From Bacteroidota bacterium (lineage in GTDB: Bacteria; Bacteroidota; Ignavibacteria; Ignavibacteriales; Ignavibacteriaceae), in contig JAJYOQ010000119.1 in assembly GCA_021796135.1 (NCBI GenBank), positions 1 through 10,288 of the forward strand: a DNA stretch of 10,288 nt, given 5' to 3'. The translations under genes and the position numbers were made by a program. This document shows, piece by piece, positions 1 to 7,283 of the stretch. Numbering within the stretch: the stretch's first letter is position 1; each line of letters starts with the position of its first letter. The notes under the pieces are model-generated. The model saw nothing but the letters and a program-made list of their open reading frames with translations, did no database searches and had not been told where the DNA came from.

Positions 1-375
1 GCTGGTTTCATTTAACTTCCATGTAGCGGCAATACTGGGAATGACAAAATAATTTGTTTCACTTTTTACTTGACCGGGCGTTAAACCAAAAGTGCCGGGG
101 TAGCCGGAAGGATTTCCAGAAACTGTATAATCACGAAGTGGGCTAAATAAACCTAAGTTTATTTCATATTGACTTTTGTCCAAGAAAGCTAAGCCCGCCG
201 GGTTTGTTGCAGCTCCCATGGAACTTAGTGATAGCGCTACGCCTGCTCCTGCTAATGAAGAGTATTTAGTTCCGTATCCATGCTTAAAATATCCACCGGT
301 AGCGAAGGCTGCGTTTATCAATAATAAAGTTAATATAAAAATTGCAGCAGTAGTAACATATACTTTATGTTTCAT
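1..375 (-). CDS. FadL/OmpP1-family outer-membrane transport protein, N-terminal part (runs off the left edge)
   Basis: Only the first 125 codons are in the window; the frame is open to base 1. The ATG at 375-373 is preceded by a GAGGATC ribosome-binding site about 11 bases upstream. Residues 1-25 form a clear Sec signal peptide: a basic start (MKHK), a hydrophobic core (AAIFILTLLLI) and a signal-peptidase-like AFA ending. The mature protein begins TGGYFKHGYGTKYSSLAGAG, then has an AATNPAGLAFL segment (residues 55-65). The glycine-rich N-terminal hatch and the NPAG motif are hallmarks of the FadL/OmpP1/TodX family, 14-stranded beta-barrels that pass hydrophobic molecules across the outer membrane. 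The substrate cannot be told from this part. The gene is transcribed leftward, away from the degraded region. Family assignment is fairly sure; the exact role is not. Confidence 0.85.
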   Translation of the reverse strand, partial: MKHKVYVTTAAIFILTLLLINAAFATGGYFKHGYGTKYSSLAGAGVALSLSSMGAATNPAGLAFLDKSQYEINLGLFSPLRDYTVSGNPSGYPGTFGLTPGQVKSETNYFVIPSIAATWKLNETS

Positions 376-786
376 ATAAGTGATCCTCGAATTAATTATA
401 AGTTTTTAAAATAATTTTTAGATAATTATGGTTATCAACTTTCTTGCCATTATCCACACTGAAGTCACGCAATAATGCATTTTAACTTAAAGGGGATCTC
501 CATTTGTCATTCACAAGGATCGGCATACCGGCAGACAGGATTGGGAATCTATTTTTTCGTTTGTTTTAGAACAATAGATACCCGTATAAAGGCATGACAT
601 TGACTACTTACAATATTGTTTTACGTTAATCAATTAATAAATTTTTTATAGGCGGGATATTTTGTGCAATTAGATTTTTGCTATATCCAAGAAAACTAAA
701 TTTTAAATTCTTGTCTCTTGGAAATAAGAATAATTGTTAGATAACACACAACAAAGGGAAAGTTATTAATAGGCTGTTTACCTGAG
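376..786. other. Intergenic region upstream of the FadL-like gene, no gene seen
   Basis: This is AT-rich sequence with no convincing coding frame on either strand. It must hold the leftward promoter of the FadL-like gene. A TATAAT hexamer on the minus strand (395-400) lies about 20 bases upstream of the start codon, but no good -35 box sits at standard spacing. A stretch around 505-555 resembles a worn dispersed repeat (it starts gtcattcacaagg) but has no clean arms. Confidence 0.4.
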
Positions 787-891
787 TCAGTATGTGAAGC
801 CGCCTTTGTCGTTGGGGTTGTTGGTGATTAAGCCTTCGTTGGAAAGGGTTTTGTTGAGCGATATGAGAAAAATGGTGTCCAAGTTGTCCAA
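787..891 (-). pseudogene. 5' fragment of a GH108-type phage lysozyme (endolysin)
   Basis: The minus strand reads 34 residues from a TTG codon (another TTG lies at 882) to a TGA. The segment LSNEGLITNNPNDKGGFTY matches the N-terminal signature of glycoside hydrolase family 108 / N-acetylmuramidase proteins, roughly EGGYxNNPxDxGGxTxxGI. In that family the Glu is the catalytic acid, and it is present here. The frame stops right after GGFTY, where an intact enzyme of about 170 residues would continue with WGI or similar, so this is a remnant. The DNA upstream of the start (900-955) resembles the DNA upstream of the holin-like genes near 7985-8035 and 10205-10257. That links the fragment to the same phage-like locus. 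The family call rests on one short motif, so it is moderate. Confidence 0.5.
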
Positions 892-955
892 ATGGTTTTT
901 TGATTGCAAAGAAAGGGAAGAGGGGTGCGGGAAGCACTGTAGAATTTGGGAAGGA

Positions 956-975
956 ATCCCGCATTTCAGCGGGAT
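956..975. repeat. Perfect 7-bp hairpin (atcccgc / gcgggat)
   Basis: Arms at 956-962 and 969-975 are perfect complements around a 6-base loop. It sits beside the lysozyme fragment. There is no T-tract, so it looks like a small palindromic repeat rather than a terminator. Confidence 0.5.
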
Positions 976-1013
976 ATTCGCCAAATCAATACTTAAAATA
1001 AATATTTATTAGC

Positions 1014-1082
1014 TTTCTTTTCTTGGCCCCGCATCAAGTGTGGGGTAAACTCCAGAAAAGAAACCCCGTATAGGTTGCGGGG
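1014..1082. repeat. Nested inverted repeats with CCCCGCA/TGTGGGG stems
   Basis: A perfect 10-bp inverted repeat (tttcttttct at 1014-1023, agaaaagaaa at 1054-1063) encloses a second stem: ccccgca at 1027-1033 and tgtgggg at 1039-1045, with one G-T pair. A third stem, ccccg at 1064-1068 with cgggg at 1078-1082, follows directly. No coding frame uses this stretch. It looks like a palindromic intergenic element or an RNA-level structure; its function is unknown. Confidence 0.5.
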
Positions 1083-1097
1083 CAGGCGCCAGAACAT

Positions 1098-1237
1098 GCA
1101 CTTAAAAAGAATTGCTATCCCGATTAAATCGGGATCTTTCCGTTCCGCTATGAAAAATAAAATCGCTTCGCTCGAACAGTATTTTTCGATTAACGCTTCA
1201 CTTCATGAAATTTCTTAACGCAATTCTTTTAATGTGC
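1098..1237. repeat. Foldback (MITE-like) element carrying a dispersed 43-bp repeat
   Basis: The end sequences gcacttaaaaagaattgc (1098-1115) and gcaattcttttaatgtgc (1220-1237) are near-perfect inverted copies, 104 bases apart. Inside are two more hairpins: atcccgat/atcgggat (1117-1124, 1128-1135) and gaaaaata/tatttttc (1152-1159, 1180-1187). The right arm lies in a 43-base sequence (1202-1244) repeated exactly at 7469-7511. On the minus strand both copies encode the same start, (M)[13 protein letters not shown]; here it stops one codon later. On the plus strand a 40-codon frame (1096-1218) begins MHLKRIA, echoing the same motif because of the inverted arm. I read this as repetitive DNA, not a working gene. 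Confidence 0.55.
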
Positions 1238-1250
1238 GAAGGCATCTATT

Positions 1251-1403
1251 CTATTTGGATTGGAATTTATTTGAGGTCGATTGGGAGAAAGTAAAGGTGA
1301 ACACTACTCTCTCAATATGCGAAAGGATAATGGATTTGCTGAATTCATCGGGATTATTGTGATAGTCAGTTTCCATGTTGTGAAATAATGACCACATGAT
1401 TTC
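1251..1403 (-). pseudogene. Internal fragment of an AraC-family transcriptional regulator
   Basis: The minus strand reads 50 open codons, from base 1403 down to the TAG at 1253-1251. The part HNMETDYHNNPDEFSKSI followed by ILSHIERVV resembles the linker before the DNA-binding domain in cupin-type AraC regulators of Bacteroidota, whose pattern is roughly Ey....D.FS..vI.s.iElLL.Y..RFY.RQF. After IERVV the match ends abruptly, and the rest reads into repeat-associated DNA. Both the N-terminal sensor half and the whole helix-turn-helix domain are missing, so this cannot be functional. It lies on the same strand as, and just downstream of, a dehydrogenase tail, a common pairing for AraC regulators. 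The match is by memory of the family pattern and needs a search. Confidence 0.5.
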
Positions 1404-1460
1404 TTATTTCATCGGTGAAAGATTAGTTTTGTTTTTGAATAATATCTTTGTTTATTTCAG

Positions 1461-1550
1461 CTACCAAGGGATTTCTTGTGTTTCGGGATTAATTTCCTCA
1501 CTAAAATATTTGCCTGTTGGCCCGTCCTTGTCAATTAGAGCATACTTCGC
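1461..1550 (-). pseudogene. 3' fragment of a short-chain dehydrogenase/reductase
   Basis: The minus strand gives 29 residues ending in TAG: a segment DKDGPTGKYFSEE followed by INPETQEIPW. A DGPTGKFF... stretch followed by IPW at the very end is the usual C-terminus of a group of NAD(P)-dependent short-chain dehydrogenases (about 230-250 residues when complete). A stop codon (TAA, 1553-1551) lies immediately upstream in frame, and the plus-strand TPR gene occupies the DNA beyond it. The Rossmann fold and the catalytic Ser/Tyr/Lys are therefore gone. The fragment marks one side of a rearrangement junction near 1545-1555. Confidence 0.6.
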
Positions 1551-2131
1551 TTACGCTGGCGTATGATGACGCCGGGGAGGAAATGTTCGAATTGAATAAA
1601 CATGATGCTGCGGAATGGTATATCAATAAAGCTGTAAGTGCGGCGGAATTATTACAGAGGAAATATCCGGACAGCGCTTTGTCTTATACTTATCTTGCTT
1701 TGTCCTATGGTAATCTGGCGATGTTTAAGGGAGGAAGTGAAAAAATTAAATACGCTTTCAAAGTAAAATTAAACGCAGAAAAAGCTATTAGGATGAATCC
1801 TGAAGATGTCTTTCCCTATATAATTCTTGGTATATATAACCGCGAAGCCGCAGGCTTAAATTGGTTTGAGAAGCTGTTTGCAAAATCTTTCTTAGGCGGC
1901 GTACCGGAAGGAACCTATGAAGAGTCTATAAAAATGTTTATGAAAGCGTTAGCAATAGATAATAATCTAATTGCCGCATGCTACAACTTATCGAAGACCT
2001 ATGATAAAATTGGCGATAGGAAAGATGAACTCAATTGTCTGAATAAAGTTATGAGCTTGCCGGTAAGAAATTTCAGAAATAAGTATTCAAAGATTAAAGC
2101 AGCCAAGAAATTAGAGGAATTAAAAGATTAA
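1517..2131 (+). CDS. TPR protein resembling the RMDN family, probably 5'-truncated
   Basis: The frame gives 204 residues from a TTG at 1517; it is open only from 1505. No in-frame ATG occurs before codon 23, there is no ribosome-binding site and no signal peptide. The body is helical with TPR character: residues 30-66, 83-110 and 133-180, each ending in A(L/I)-like turns such as ALAIDNN. The centre has the features of RMDN/RMD1-like TPR proteins: GNLAMFKGGSEKIKYA (65-80), then NREAAGLNWFEKLFAKSFLG (108-127) and GVPEGTYEESIKMFMKAL. Bacterial members usually carry a signal peptide and about 30-50 further N-terminal residues, which are missing here. The first ten codons overlap the dehydrogenase remnant on the other strand, so the original 5' end was probably lost by deletion. 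It ends 12 bases from the convergent kinase gene. The molecular role of the family in bacteria is not known to me. Confidence 0.7.
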   Translation: MARPCQLEHTSLTLAYDDAGEEMFELNKHDAAEWYINKAVSAAELLQRKYPDSALSYTYLALSYGNLAMFKGGSEKIKYAFKVKLNAEKAIRMNPEDVFPYIILGIYNREAAGLNWFEKLFAKSFLGGVPEGTYEESIKMFMKALAIDNNLIAACYNLSKTYDKIGDRKDELNCLNKVMSLPVRNFRNKYSKIKAAKKLEELKD

Positions 2132-2143
2132 GTATTTCATTCT

Positions 2144-3736
2144 CTATAAGGAAACCGACACTGCATCATTCAGCATATCTATTAGCTGTTTCTTATCAAA
2201 CGGCTTTGCAAGGTAGTGCGTAAATCCGCAGCTCAAAAAATTCGCCCTGTCTAAATTTAACGCGTACCCTGTAAGAGCTATTACCGGGATATTTTCATAC
2301 TTGTCGATTTTTCTTATTTGCTCAACTACATCCACTCCGTTTAAACCTTCTCCCAGGTTTATATCCATTAAAATTATATCGTAGCTTTTTTCGTTAATAA
2401 GATGCAGCGCAGAAGCGGCGTCAGCAACCGCATCCACATTGTATAGATCTTTTAAGAAGACTCTCGTAAGCTTGCTGTTCATATCATTATCTTCTACAAG
2501 CAAAACATTAGGCAGCCTTAGTAATTTGCGTGAAGCTTTCTTCCCGGTAATCTGCAAGCCGGAAAATGTTTTTACGCTCCCGGTGTTTGCATTCATTGCA
2601 GGGAATCTTAAAGTAAAAACGCTGCCTTCATTCTTTTTGCTTTCAACTATAATTTTACCTCCCATAAGTTCCGTCATTTTTTTTGCTAATGTTAAACCCA
2701 GACCAGTTCCCTCGTGAGATCTCCCGAAACCTTCGCTCTCCTGCCTGAATTCTTGAAATATTGATTCCAGGTGCACTTTGGATATTCCAATACCGGTGTC
2801 GATAACTTTAATATCAACGTAAGATTTGTCTTCTTCGATTGTTTCTGAAGTTGCTATTGTTATACCGCCGATCTTAGTAAACTTTAATGCGTTGTCTAAT
2901 AAGTTGTTCAAGATTTGTTTAAAGAGAGATTCATCTAAGTGAAGCTTTTTCTGTTCGCCCGGAATATCTACCGTCAAGCTTAGGTTTTTTATTTTCGCAT
3001 CATTTAAAAATCGCTCCGATACTTCGCTTATTATTTCATTTATGTTTAGTGTTGTATTGTAAACCTCCTGTCTTTCCGCTTCCAGTATTGAAAGTTCGAG
3101 TATGGAATGAAGCGTGGTTAACAATCTTTTACTTGACTTCGAAATAAAGCTTGCCATCTCTTTATAATCCGGGTTCTTCAACTCTTCGATTAGAATTTCT
3201 GCAAACCCTAATATTCCGTTTAGGGGCGTTCTTAGTTCATGACTCATATTAGAGAGCAGGGAAGCCTTTAATCTATTTGATTCTTCTGCTTTGATTTTTG
3301 TATCAAGCAACTCAACTTCATGTTTCTTTTGCTCCGTAATATCTCTTGCAACAATCAAAAAATAAAGACACTCTTCTGCATTATCTAGAATAGGAATAAC
3401 GGTTGCCTGGAAAAAGTATTTGGTCCTTAAATCAAGGCTTAGCTCCATTTCATATTTTATTTTCTTTACGCTTACCATTTTTAAAATATCAGTCATTTCG
3501 TCCGTAAATGAATTGGGAAATACCTGTCCGAATTTTTTACCGGTGCATTTGCTTTTTGGTAATCCTACTACTTTAGTAAAGGCATTATTAACGGAAAGGT
3601 AAGTAAAGCTTTCATCCGCGTTAATACTAAGAAGGAACATTATGTCGGAAGTTTCATCATAAACCCGGGAAAATATTTTCCCGTTATCTTTAAGGTTGTT
3701 TTCAAGCCGTAAGTTATCGTTTAATGTAGTGTCCAT
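2144..3736 (-). CDS. Hybrid sensor histidine kinase (PAS - HisKA - HATPase - receiver)
   Basis: A 530-residue cytoplasmic protein with no membrane segment. A PAS sensor spans about residues 20-135 and ends in the usual ARDITEQKK linker. The dimerisation/phosphoacceptor domain holds H166 in NMSHELRTPLNGILGF. The ATPase domain shows the N box with N282 (LLDNALKF), the G1 box DTGIG (313-317) and the G2 box GTGLGL (343-348). A receiver domain (about 410-525) has the acidic pair E415/D416, the phosphoacceptor D458 (ILMDINLG), T489 and K511. Every catalytic residue looks intact, so it should autophosphorylate on His and pass phosphate to its own Asp. It has no output domain, so it must signal through another protein not in this window. 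It starts at an ATG with an AAAGG site about 10 bases upstream and follows the other kinase by 34 bases, so the two are probably co-transcribed. The PAS ligand cannot be predicted. Confidence 0.93.
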   Translation of the reverse strand: MDTTLNDNLRLENNLKDNGKIFSRVYDETSDIMFLLSINADESFTYLSVNNAFTKVVGLPKSKCTGKKFGQVFPNSFTDEMTDILKMVSVKKIKYEMELSLDLRTKYFFQATVIPILDNAEECLYFLIVARDITEQKKHEVELLDTKIKAEESNRLKASLLSNMSHELRTPLNGILGFAEILIEELKNPDYKEMASFISKSSKRLLTTLHSILELSILEAERQEVYNTTLNINEIISEVSERFLNDAKIKNLSLTVDIPGEQKKLHLDESLFKQILNNLLDNALKFTKIGGITIATSETIEEDKSYVDIKVIDTGIGISKVHLESIFQEFRQESEGFGRSHEGTGLGLTLAKKMTELMGGKIIVESKKNEGSVFTLRFPAMNANTGSVKTFSGLQITGKKASRKLLRLPNVLLVEDNDMNSKLTRVFLKDLYNVDAVADAASALHLINEKSYDIILMDINLGEGLNGVDVVEQIRKIDKYENIPVIALTGYALNLDRANFLSCGFTHYLAKPFDKKQLIDMLNDAVSVSL

Positions 3737-3770
3737 TTAATTAACCTTTTATGCATACTCATAAGTTTAT

Positions 3771-4934
3771 CTAATTCATATTGTTTGAATTGTATATTAT
3801 TTGTGGCAAAATAATGTTGAACGTACTCCCTTTATTTATTTCGGTGTCGACGGTAATTACTCCCTCGTGCTGTTCAATTATTTTCTTTACAATATATAAC
3901 CCTAACCCTGTCGAAGGCTCATTACCTGTTGGCTTTGCACTCAGTCTTTGAAATCTTTTGAATATTTTTTTCAGGTCACTGTCGTTAAATCCCGGACCTT
4001 CATCCTTAACTTTGATAACTATCGCGCTATCGCGCTTTTCAGTATAAACTTCAATTAATTTTTCCTTATCCGAATACTTTATCGCGTTTGATATTAGATT
4101 CTCTAATACTTCTTTAATCTTCTGCTTGTCGGCGTTTATAAATATATGGTCGGCGCTCCAGTTAAATTTTATTGATTGGTGTTTGGAAAGAGCCTGCTGC
4201 TTGAATGAATTAATTATTCCCTCGATAAGAGGAATTAAATCAAAGTCAATTCTATTCAACTCTAGTTCTGTTGCGTCATTTGCAGCGGAATTTAATAATT
4301 CATTTAGCAGATCGTTCATTTGCTGCGCCGCCTCGTTTATATAATTAGCGTAATTTTTTATTTCATCGGTTTTCGGACTTATGTCTCTAATAAGTGAAGA
4401 GAAGCCTAAAATTGCATTTATAGGATTGCGCAGATCGTGAGCCGCCATTCCCAGAACATCCTTCTTAAATTCGTTAGCTTCTTTCAATGACTTAAAAGTA
4501 AGCAAATGCACCTGTGTTTGAGCAAGAAGCAGCTTATGAAAATCAAGCAGCTTCAAATTGTTGTCCTGGAATTTTACAATTATTGGATCGTACCTGTAAG
4601 CTTCTTCTCTCTTTAACGCTTCGTTGGCTGCGTATAGAATTGGAGTACTAAAAATTAGAAATAAAGAATGATCAATGTAGTTATCGTCAAAAAAAGAATT
4701 TACCCTGCGTTTTGAGAAAAGCTCAAACATGTACTGCTTGCTCATAGCCTCGTAAAATTTTGTCCGTGGAAGCATCTTGGAAAATTTATCTTCCTCTGTG
4801 ACAATAATTCCCGGCAGGCTTTTATTCTCTTCAAATATATTAAAAACATTCATTAAGTTATCTGAAGCTTTTATGGATGCGCTGTAAAGGTCCAGGTCAC
4901 CCACTACGGAATTAATACCAACCGCAGAAATCAT
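3771..4934 (-). CDS. Sensor histidine kinase with an N-terminal CBS-like domain
   Basis: A 387-residue protein without membrane segments. Residues about 15-85 contain DNLMNVFNIFEENKSLPGII followed by MLPRTKFYEAMSKQYMFELF. This resembles CBS-type sensory regions in GGDEF/EAL and kinase proteins, where the pattern is roughly LFexnpxLPGvvVv...gLisRxxFfexlsrpfGxeLf. A helical stretch (about 100-160) leads into the phosphoacceptor domain with H166 (MAAHDLRNPINAILGF). The ATPase domain follows with the N box at N283 (ISNAIKYS), G1 DEGPG (311-315) and G2 TGLGL (342-346). It has no receiver, so its phosphate must go to a separate partner. The receiver of the downstream hybrid kinase, 34 bases away in the same operon, is a natural candidate, but that is inference. 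The start is an ATG with AAGGAAG some 13 bases upstream. It is the first gene of the operon and is divergent from the chemoreceptor. Confidence 0.9.
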   Translation of the reverse strand: MISAVGINSVVGDLDLYSASIKASDNLMNVFNIFEENKSLPGIIVTEEDKFSKMLPRTKFYEAMSKQYMFELFSKRRVNSFFDDNYIDHSLFLIFSTPILYAANEALKREEAYRYDPIIVKFQDNNLKLLDFHKLLLAQTQVHLLTFKSLKEANEFKKDVLGMAAHDLRNPINAILGFSSLIRDISPKTDEIKNYANYINEAAQQMNDLLNELLNSAANDATELELNRIDFDLIPLIEGIINSFKQQALSKHQSIKFNWSADHIFINADKQKIKEVLENLISNAIKYSDKEKLIEVYTEKRDSAIVIKVKDEGPGFNDSDLKKIFKRFQRLSAKPTGNEPSTGLGLYIVKKIIEQHEGVITVDTEINKGSTFNIILPQIIYNSNNMN

Positions 4935-5279
4935 AATTTCATTGGCTTCCTTTTTGCCCGGAGTATTCTATTTCTATAATAATTTGAAAACCCTTTAGTC
5001 GCTTGGGACTATTTAAATACATAAATAAAGTACGTAAAAATAATTCTTTTGTATTAAGGAATACTTACTTCAATGTTATCAGATTATTAAGAAACGAATT
5101 AACATGCCTAAAAATTATTTTTAACTAACAGGTTATTATTAACGCAGGAATTTCTCATATTATTTATGTTAAAAAATTGTTAATTCACTTCGATACCGTG
5201 ATTATTAGCTAAAAATAAATTCATGGGAAACGATAATTAAGTATCTGAATTCTTGAAATTAATCTTTAAGGGAAAAATC
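4935..5279. promoter_or_regulatory. Divergent promoter region between the kinase operon and the chemoreceptor gene
   Basis: These 345 AT-rich bases contain no coding frame worth reporting. They must carry the leftward promoter of the kinases and the rightward promoter of the chemoreceptor. The best-supported site is the sigma-28-like promoter at 5210-5236. On the kinase side, TATAG-type hexamers occur near 4970-4985 on the minus strand, but no clear -35 partner is visible. Confidence 0.5.
5210..5236 (+). promoter_or_regulatory. Candidate sigma-28 (FliA-type) promoter of the chemoreceptor gene
   Basis: TAAA at 5210-5213 is followed by exactly 15 bases and then AACGATAA at 5229-5236. The FliA consensus is TAAA-N15-GCCGATAA, so all four bases of the -35 core and six of eight of the -10 box match at perfect spacing. 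The expected start of transcription is near 5243, leaving an untranslated leader of about 37 bases before the ATG at 5280. Chemoreceptor genes are classic members of the flagellar sigma-28 regulon, so the context fits. A chance match in AT-rich DNA remains possible. Confidence 0.5.
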
Positions 5280-7283
5280 ATGAAATTATCCATAACTAAG
5301 AAGATAGGGTTTATAGTATCTATAAATCTCGCAATCGCATTTAGCATATTAATTTTCGTAATGGTAACCAGGGAAAGTCAAACAAAATTAGAAAGTGCAA
5401 AATTAGAATCTCACAATTTAAGTCAGGTTATGATTCGCTCGCTTGTGCAGGCTATGTCGCAAGCTATTATTAAAGTGGATCCTTACATCAACCAGATGAA
5501 GGATCTAAAAAATCTGGCTGACTTAAGAATAACATCATCAAATAAAATAAGGAATAATGCGGAAGACGCAATGGATGCCGAAGAAAAATCCGTCTTGCAG
5601 TCAGGTAAGTCTATGGCTTATGAGGAAAATTTTAACGGTATTCCTGTCTTTCGCACTATTGAACCTATTTATGCAAATGATCAATGTAATGTTTGTCATG
5701 CAAGTAAGAGCGGTGAAACTTTGGCAGTCGTAAGCGTTAGATACTCTCTCAAGCATCTGCACTCTGAATTATTCAGCCAGGTATTAACTGCCGTAATACT
5801 TGGACTTGCTGTAATTATAATTACATATTTTATCGCAATGCATCTAATAAGTAATAAGATTACCAAAGACCTTAATAAATCAATATCGGCAATTAAAAAA
5901 TTGTCCGACGGTGAATTCGTTTCTTTAGATGGTCTCAAAAGAAAAGATGAAATAGGCGAGTTGAATAATTCTGTGTTTAAATTAAATAAGTCTATGGAAG
6001 ATAGAGCTGTGCTTGGGCTGTCTTTTGCCGGAGGCAACTTTGAGAACGAAGTTATATTGCTTTCTGATAAAGATAATTTAGGAAGAGCCTTTCAGACAAT
6101 TAAAGATAGCTTAAAAGCGCTTACGGACGATGCTAAACTTCTTGCCGATGCCGCCTTACAGGGTAACTTAAGATACAGAGCCAATGCAAATAAACATTGC
6201 GGTGAATTTAAAAATATTATTAACGGTGTAAACGCTACTCTTGATTCAATTATTCAGCCCATAAAAGAATCTGGTGAAGTTCTTAAGAATATGTCCGAAG
6301 GAAATTTCTTGATTCGAATGAAGGGTAATTATAAGGGTGACCATGCAATTATCAAAAATGATGTAAATGCTCTCGCTGATTCTATCGAAAAAATTATTTC
6401 CGATGTTTCTGATTCTGTTAACCTTACTTCGCAGGTTAGCGGAAAGATCTCACATTTTAGCAAAGAAATTTCTTTCGGTTCTATTGAACAAACTAAGCGT
6501 ACGGCTGAAGTAACTACCGCTATCGAAGCAATGACTACCACAATTTTGCAAGTCTCCCGGAACGCAAATGTTGCCGCCGAATCATCTAAAAAATCTACCG
6601 AACTGGCAGCAAACGGCGGCATGATAATAAAGCAAACAGTTGAAGGTATGAATAAAATTGCGGCTGTTGTACGTAATACTACAACCACAATAAATGCTTT
6701 GGCAAATTCAAGTGATCAAATAGGTGAAATTGTTCAAATGATCGACGACATTGCCGACCAGACAAATTTGCTGGCGCTAAATGCTGCTATTGAAGCTGCA
6801 CGAGCAGGAGACCAGGGAAGGGGTTTTGCCGTTGTTGCTGATGAAGTCCGTAAATTAGCGGAAAGAACTTCTAAGGCGACTAAGGAAATAGGCTCTATGA
6901 TCAAAAATCTGCAAAGCGAAAATGTAAATGCTATCGAATCTATCGAAGTCGGAAATAAAGAAGTTGAAAAAGGGCATGTATTAACTCAAAAGACAATAGA
7001 ATCACTTGATAATATTATTCAAAGCGGCAGAACAACTCTGGAACTAATTTCACAAGTTGCCGGAGCAAGTGAAGTTCAATCTTCTTCTGCCGAAAATATC
7101 AGCCGGAGTGTTAAGGATATTGACAGCCTATCAAATGCGAATAACGAAAAGACATCTGAAATTGAATCTGCTTCTACTGAATTGCAGTTAATAATAAAAA
7201 ACCTTAACCTACTTGTTAATAAATTCCGGATTTCAAATAAAATTTATTCCGAAACTTTTACCCGCATGACCAGCCCCCGGTAG
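5280..7283 (+). CDS. Methyl-accepting chemotaxis protein with a periplasmic c-type haem motif
   Basis: I start at the ATG at 5280 (667 residues) because AAGGG lies 7 bases upstream; an upstream in-frame TTG at 5253 has no such site. Membrane segment 1 covers about residues 9-29 and segment 2 about 167-191. Between them is a periplasmic domain of about 135 residues that ends in [25 protein letters not shown] (136-140) is a CXXCH covalent haem c site placed like those in haem-bearing receptor sensor domains known from Geobacter. A HAMP domain follows (about 188-241), then two more HAMP-like segments (about 275-375). The long helical signalling domain has the highly conserved hairpin tip with [20 protein letters not shown] and [20 protein letters not shown] (about 493-532). 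It should bind CheW/CheA and respond to redox, NO or a similar haem-read signal; the signal itself is inference. The last few codons overlap the convergent small frame at 7258. Confidence 0.93.
   Translation: MKLSITKKIGFIVSINLAIAFSILIFVMVTRESQTKLESAKLESHNLSQVMIRSLVQAMSQAIIKVDPYINQMKDLKNLADLRITSSNKIRNNAEDAMDAEEKSVLQSGKSMAYEENFNGIPVFRTIEPIYANDQCNVCHASKSGETLAVVSVRYSLKHLHSELFSQVLTAVILGLAVIIITYFIAMHLISNKITKDLNKSISAIKKLSDGEFVSLDGLKRKDEIGELNNSVFKLNKSMEDRAVLGLSFAGGNFENEVILLSDKDNLGRAFQTIKDSLKALTDDAKLLADAALQGNLRYRANANKHCGEFKNIINGVNATLDSIIQPIKESGEVLKNMSEGNFLIRMKGNYKGDHAIIKNDVNALADSIEKIISDVSDSVNLTSQVSGKISHFSKEISFGSIEQTKRTAEVTTAIEAMTTTILQVSRNANVAAESSKKSTELAANGGMIIKQTVEGMNKIAAVVRNTTTTINALANSSDQIGEIVQMIDDIADQTNLLALNAAIEAARAGDQGRGFAVVADEVRKLAERTSKATKEIGSMIKNLQSENVNAIESIEVGNKEVEKGHVLTQKTIESLDNIIQSGRTTLELISQVAGASEVQSSSAENISRSVKDIDSLSNANNEKTSEIESASTELQLIIKNLNLLVNKFRISNKIYSETFTRMTSPR

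Noticed and set aside
176..379. Plus-strand 67-codon frame
   Set aside because: It is the antisense of the FadL-like gene, whose signal peptide and NPAG motif are clear on the minus strand.
395..423. TATAAT hexamer as the promoter of the FadL-like gene
   Set aside because: The hexamer is good but no acceptable -35 box lies 16-18 bases upstream, so it was not listed as a promoter.
737..1012. Three overlapping frames of 65-75 codons, two minus and one plus
   Set aside because: Apart from the 34-residue lysozyme-like segment at 787-891, these have no recognisable content and run through repeat DNA.
1396..1566. Plus-strand 56-codon ORF beginning MISYFIGERL
   Set aside because: The opposite strand explains the same DNA better, as regulator and dehydrogenase remnants.
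5220..5236. A closer TAAA (5216-5219) before CGATAA as the -35 box
   Set aside because: Spacing is too short for sigma-28; the TAAA at 5210-5213 gives the correct 15-base gap.
5696..6688. Minus-strand frames of 113 and 119 codons inside the chemoreceptor gene
   Set aside because: They are antisense to strongly conserved chemoreceptor coding sequence and show no family features.
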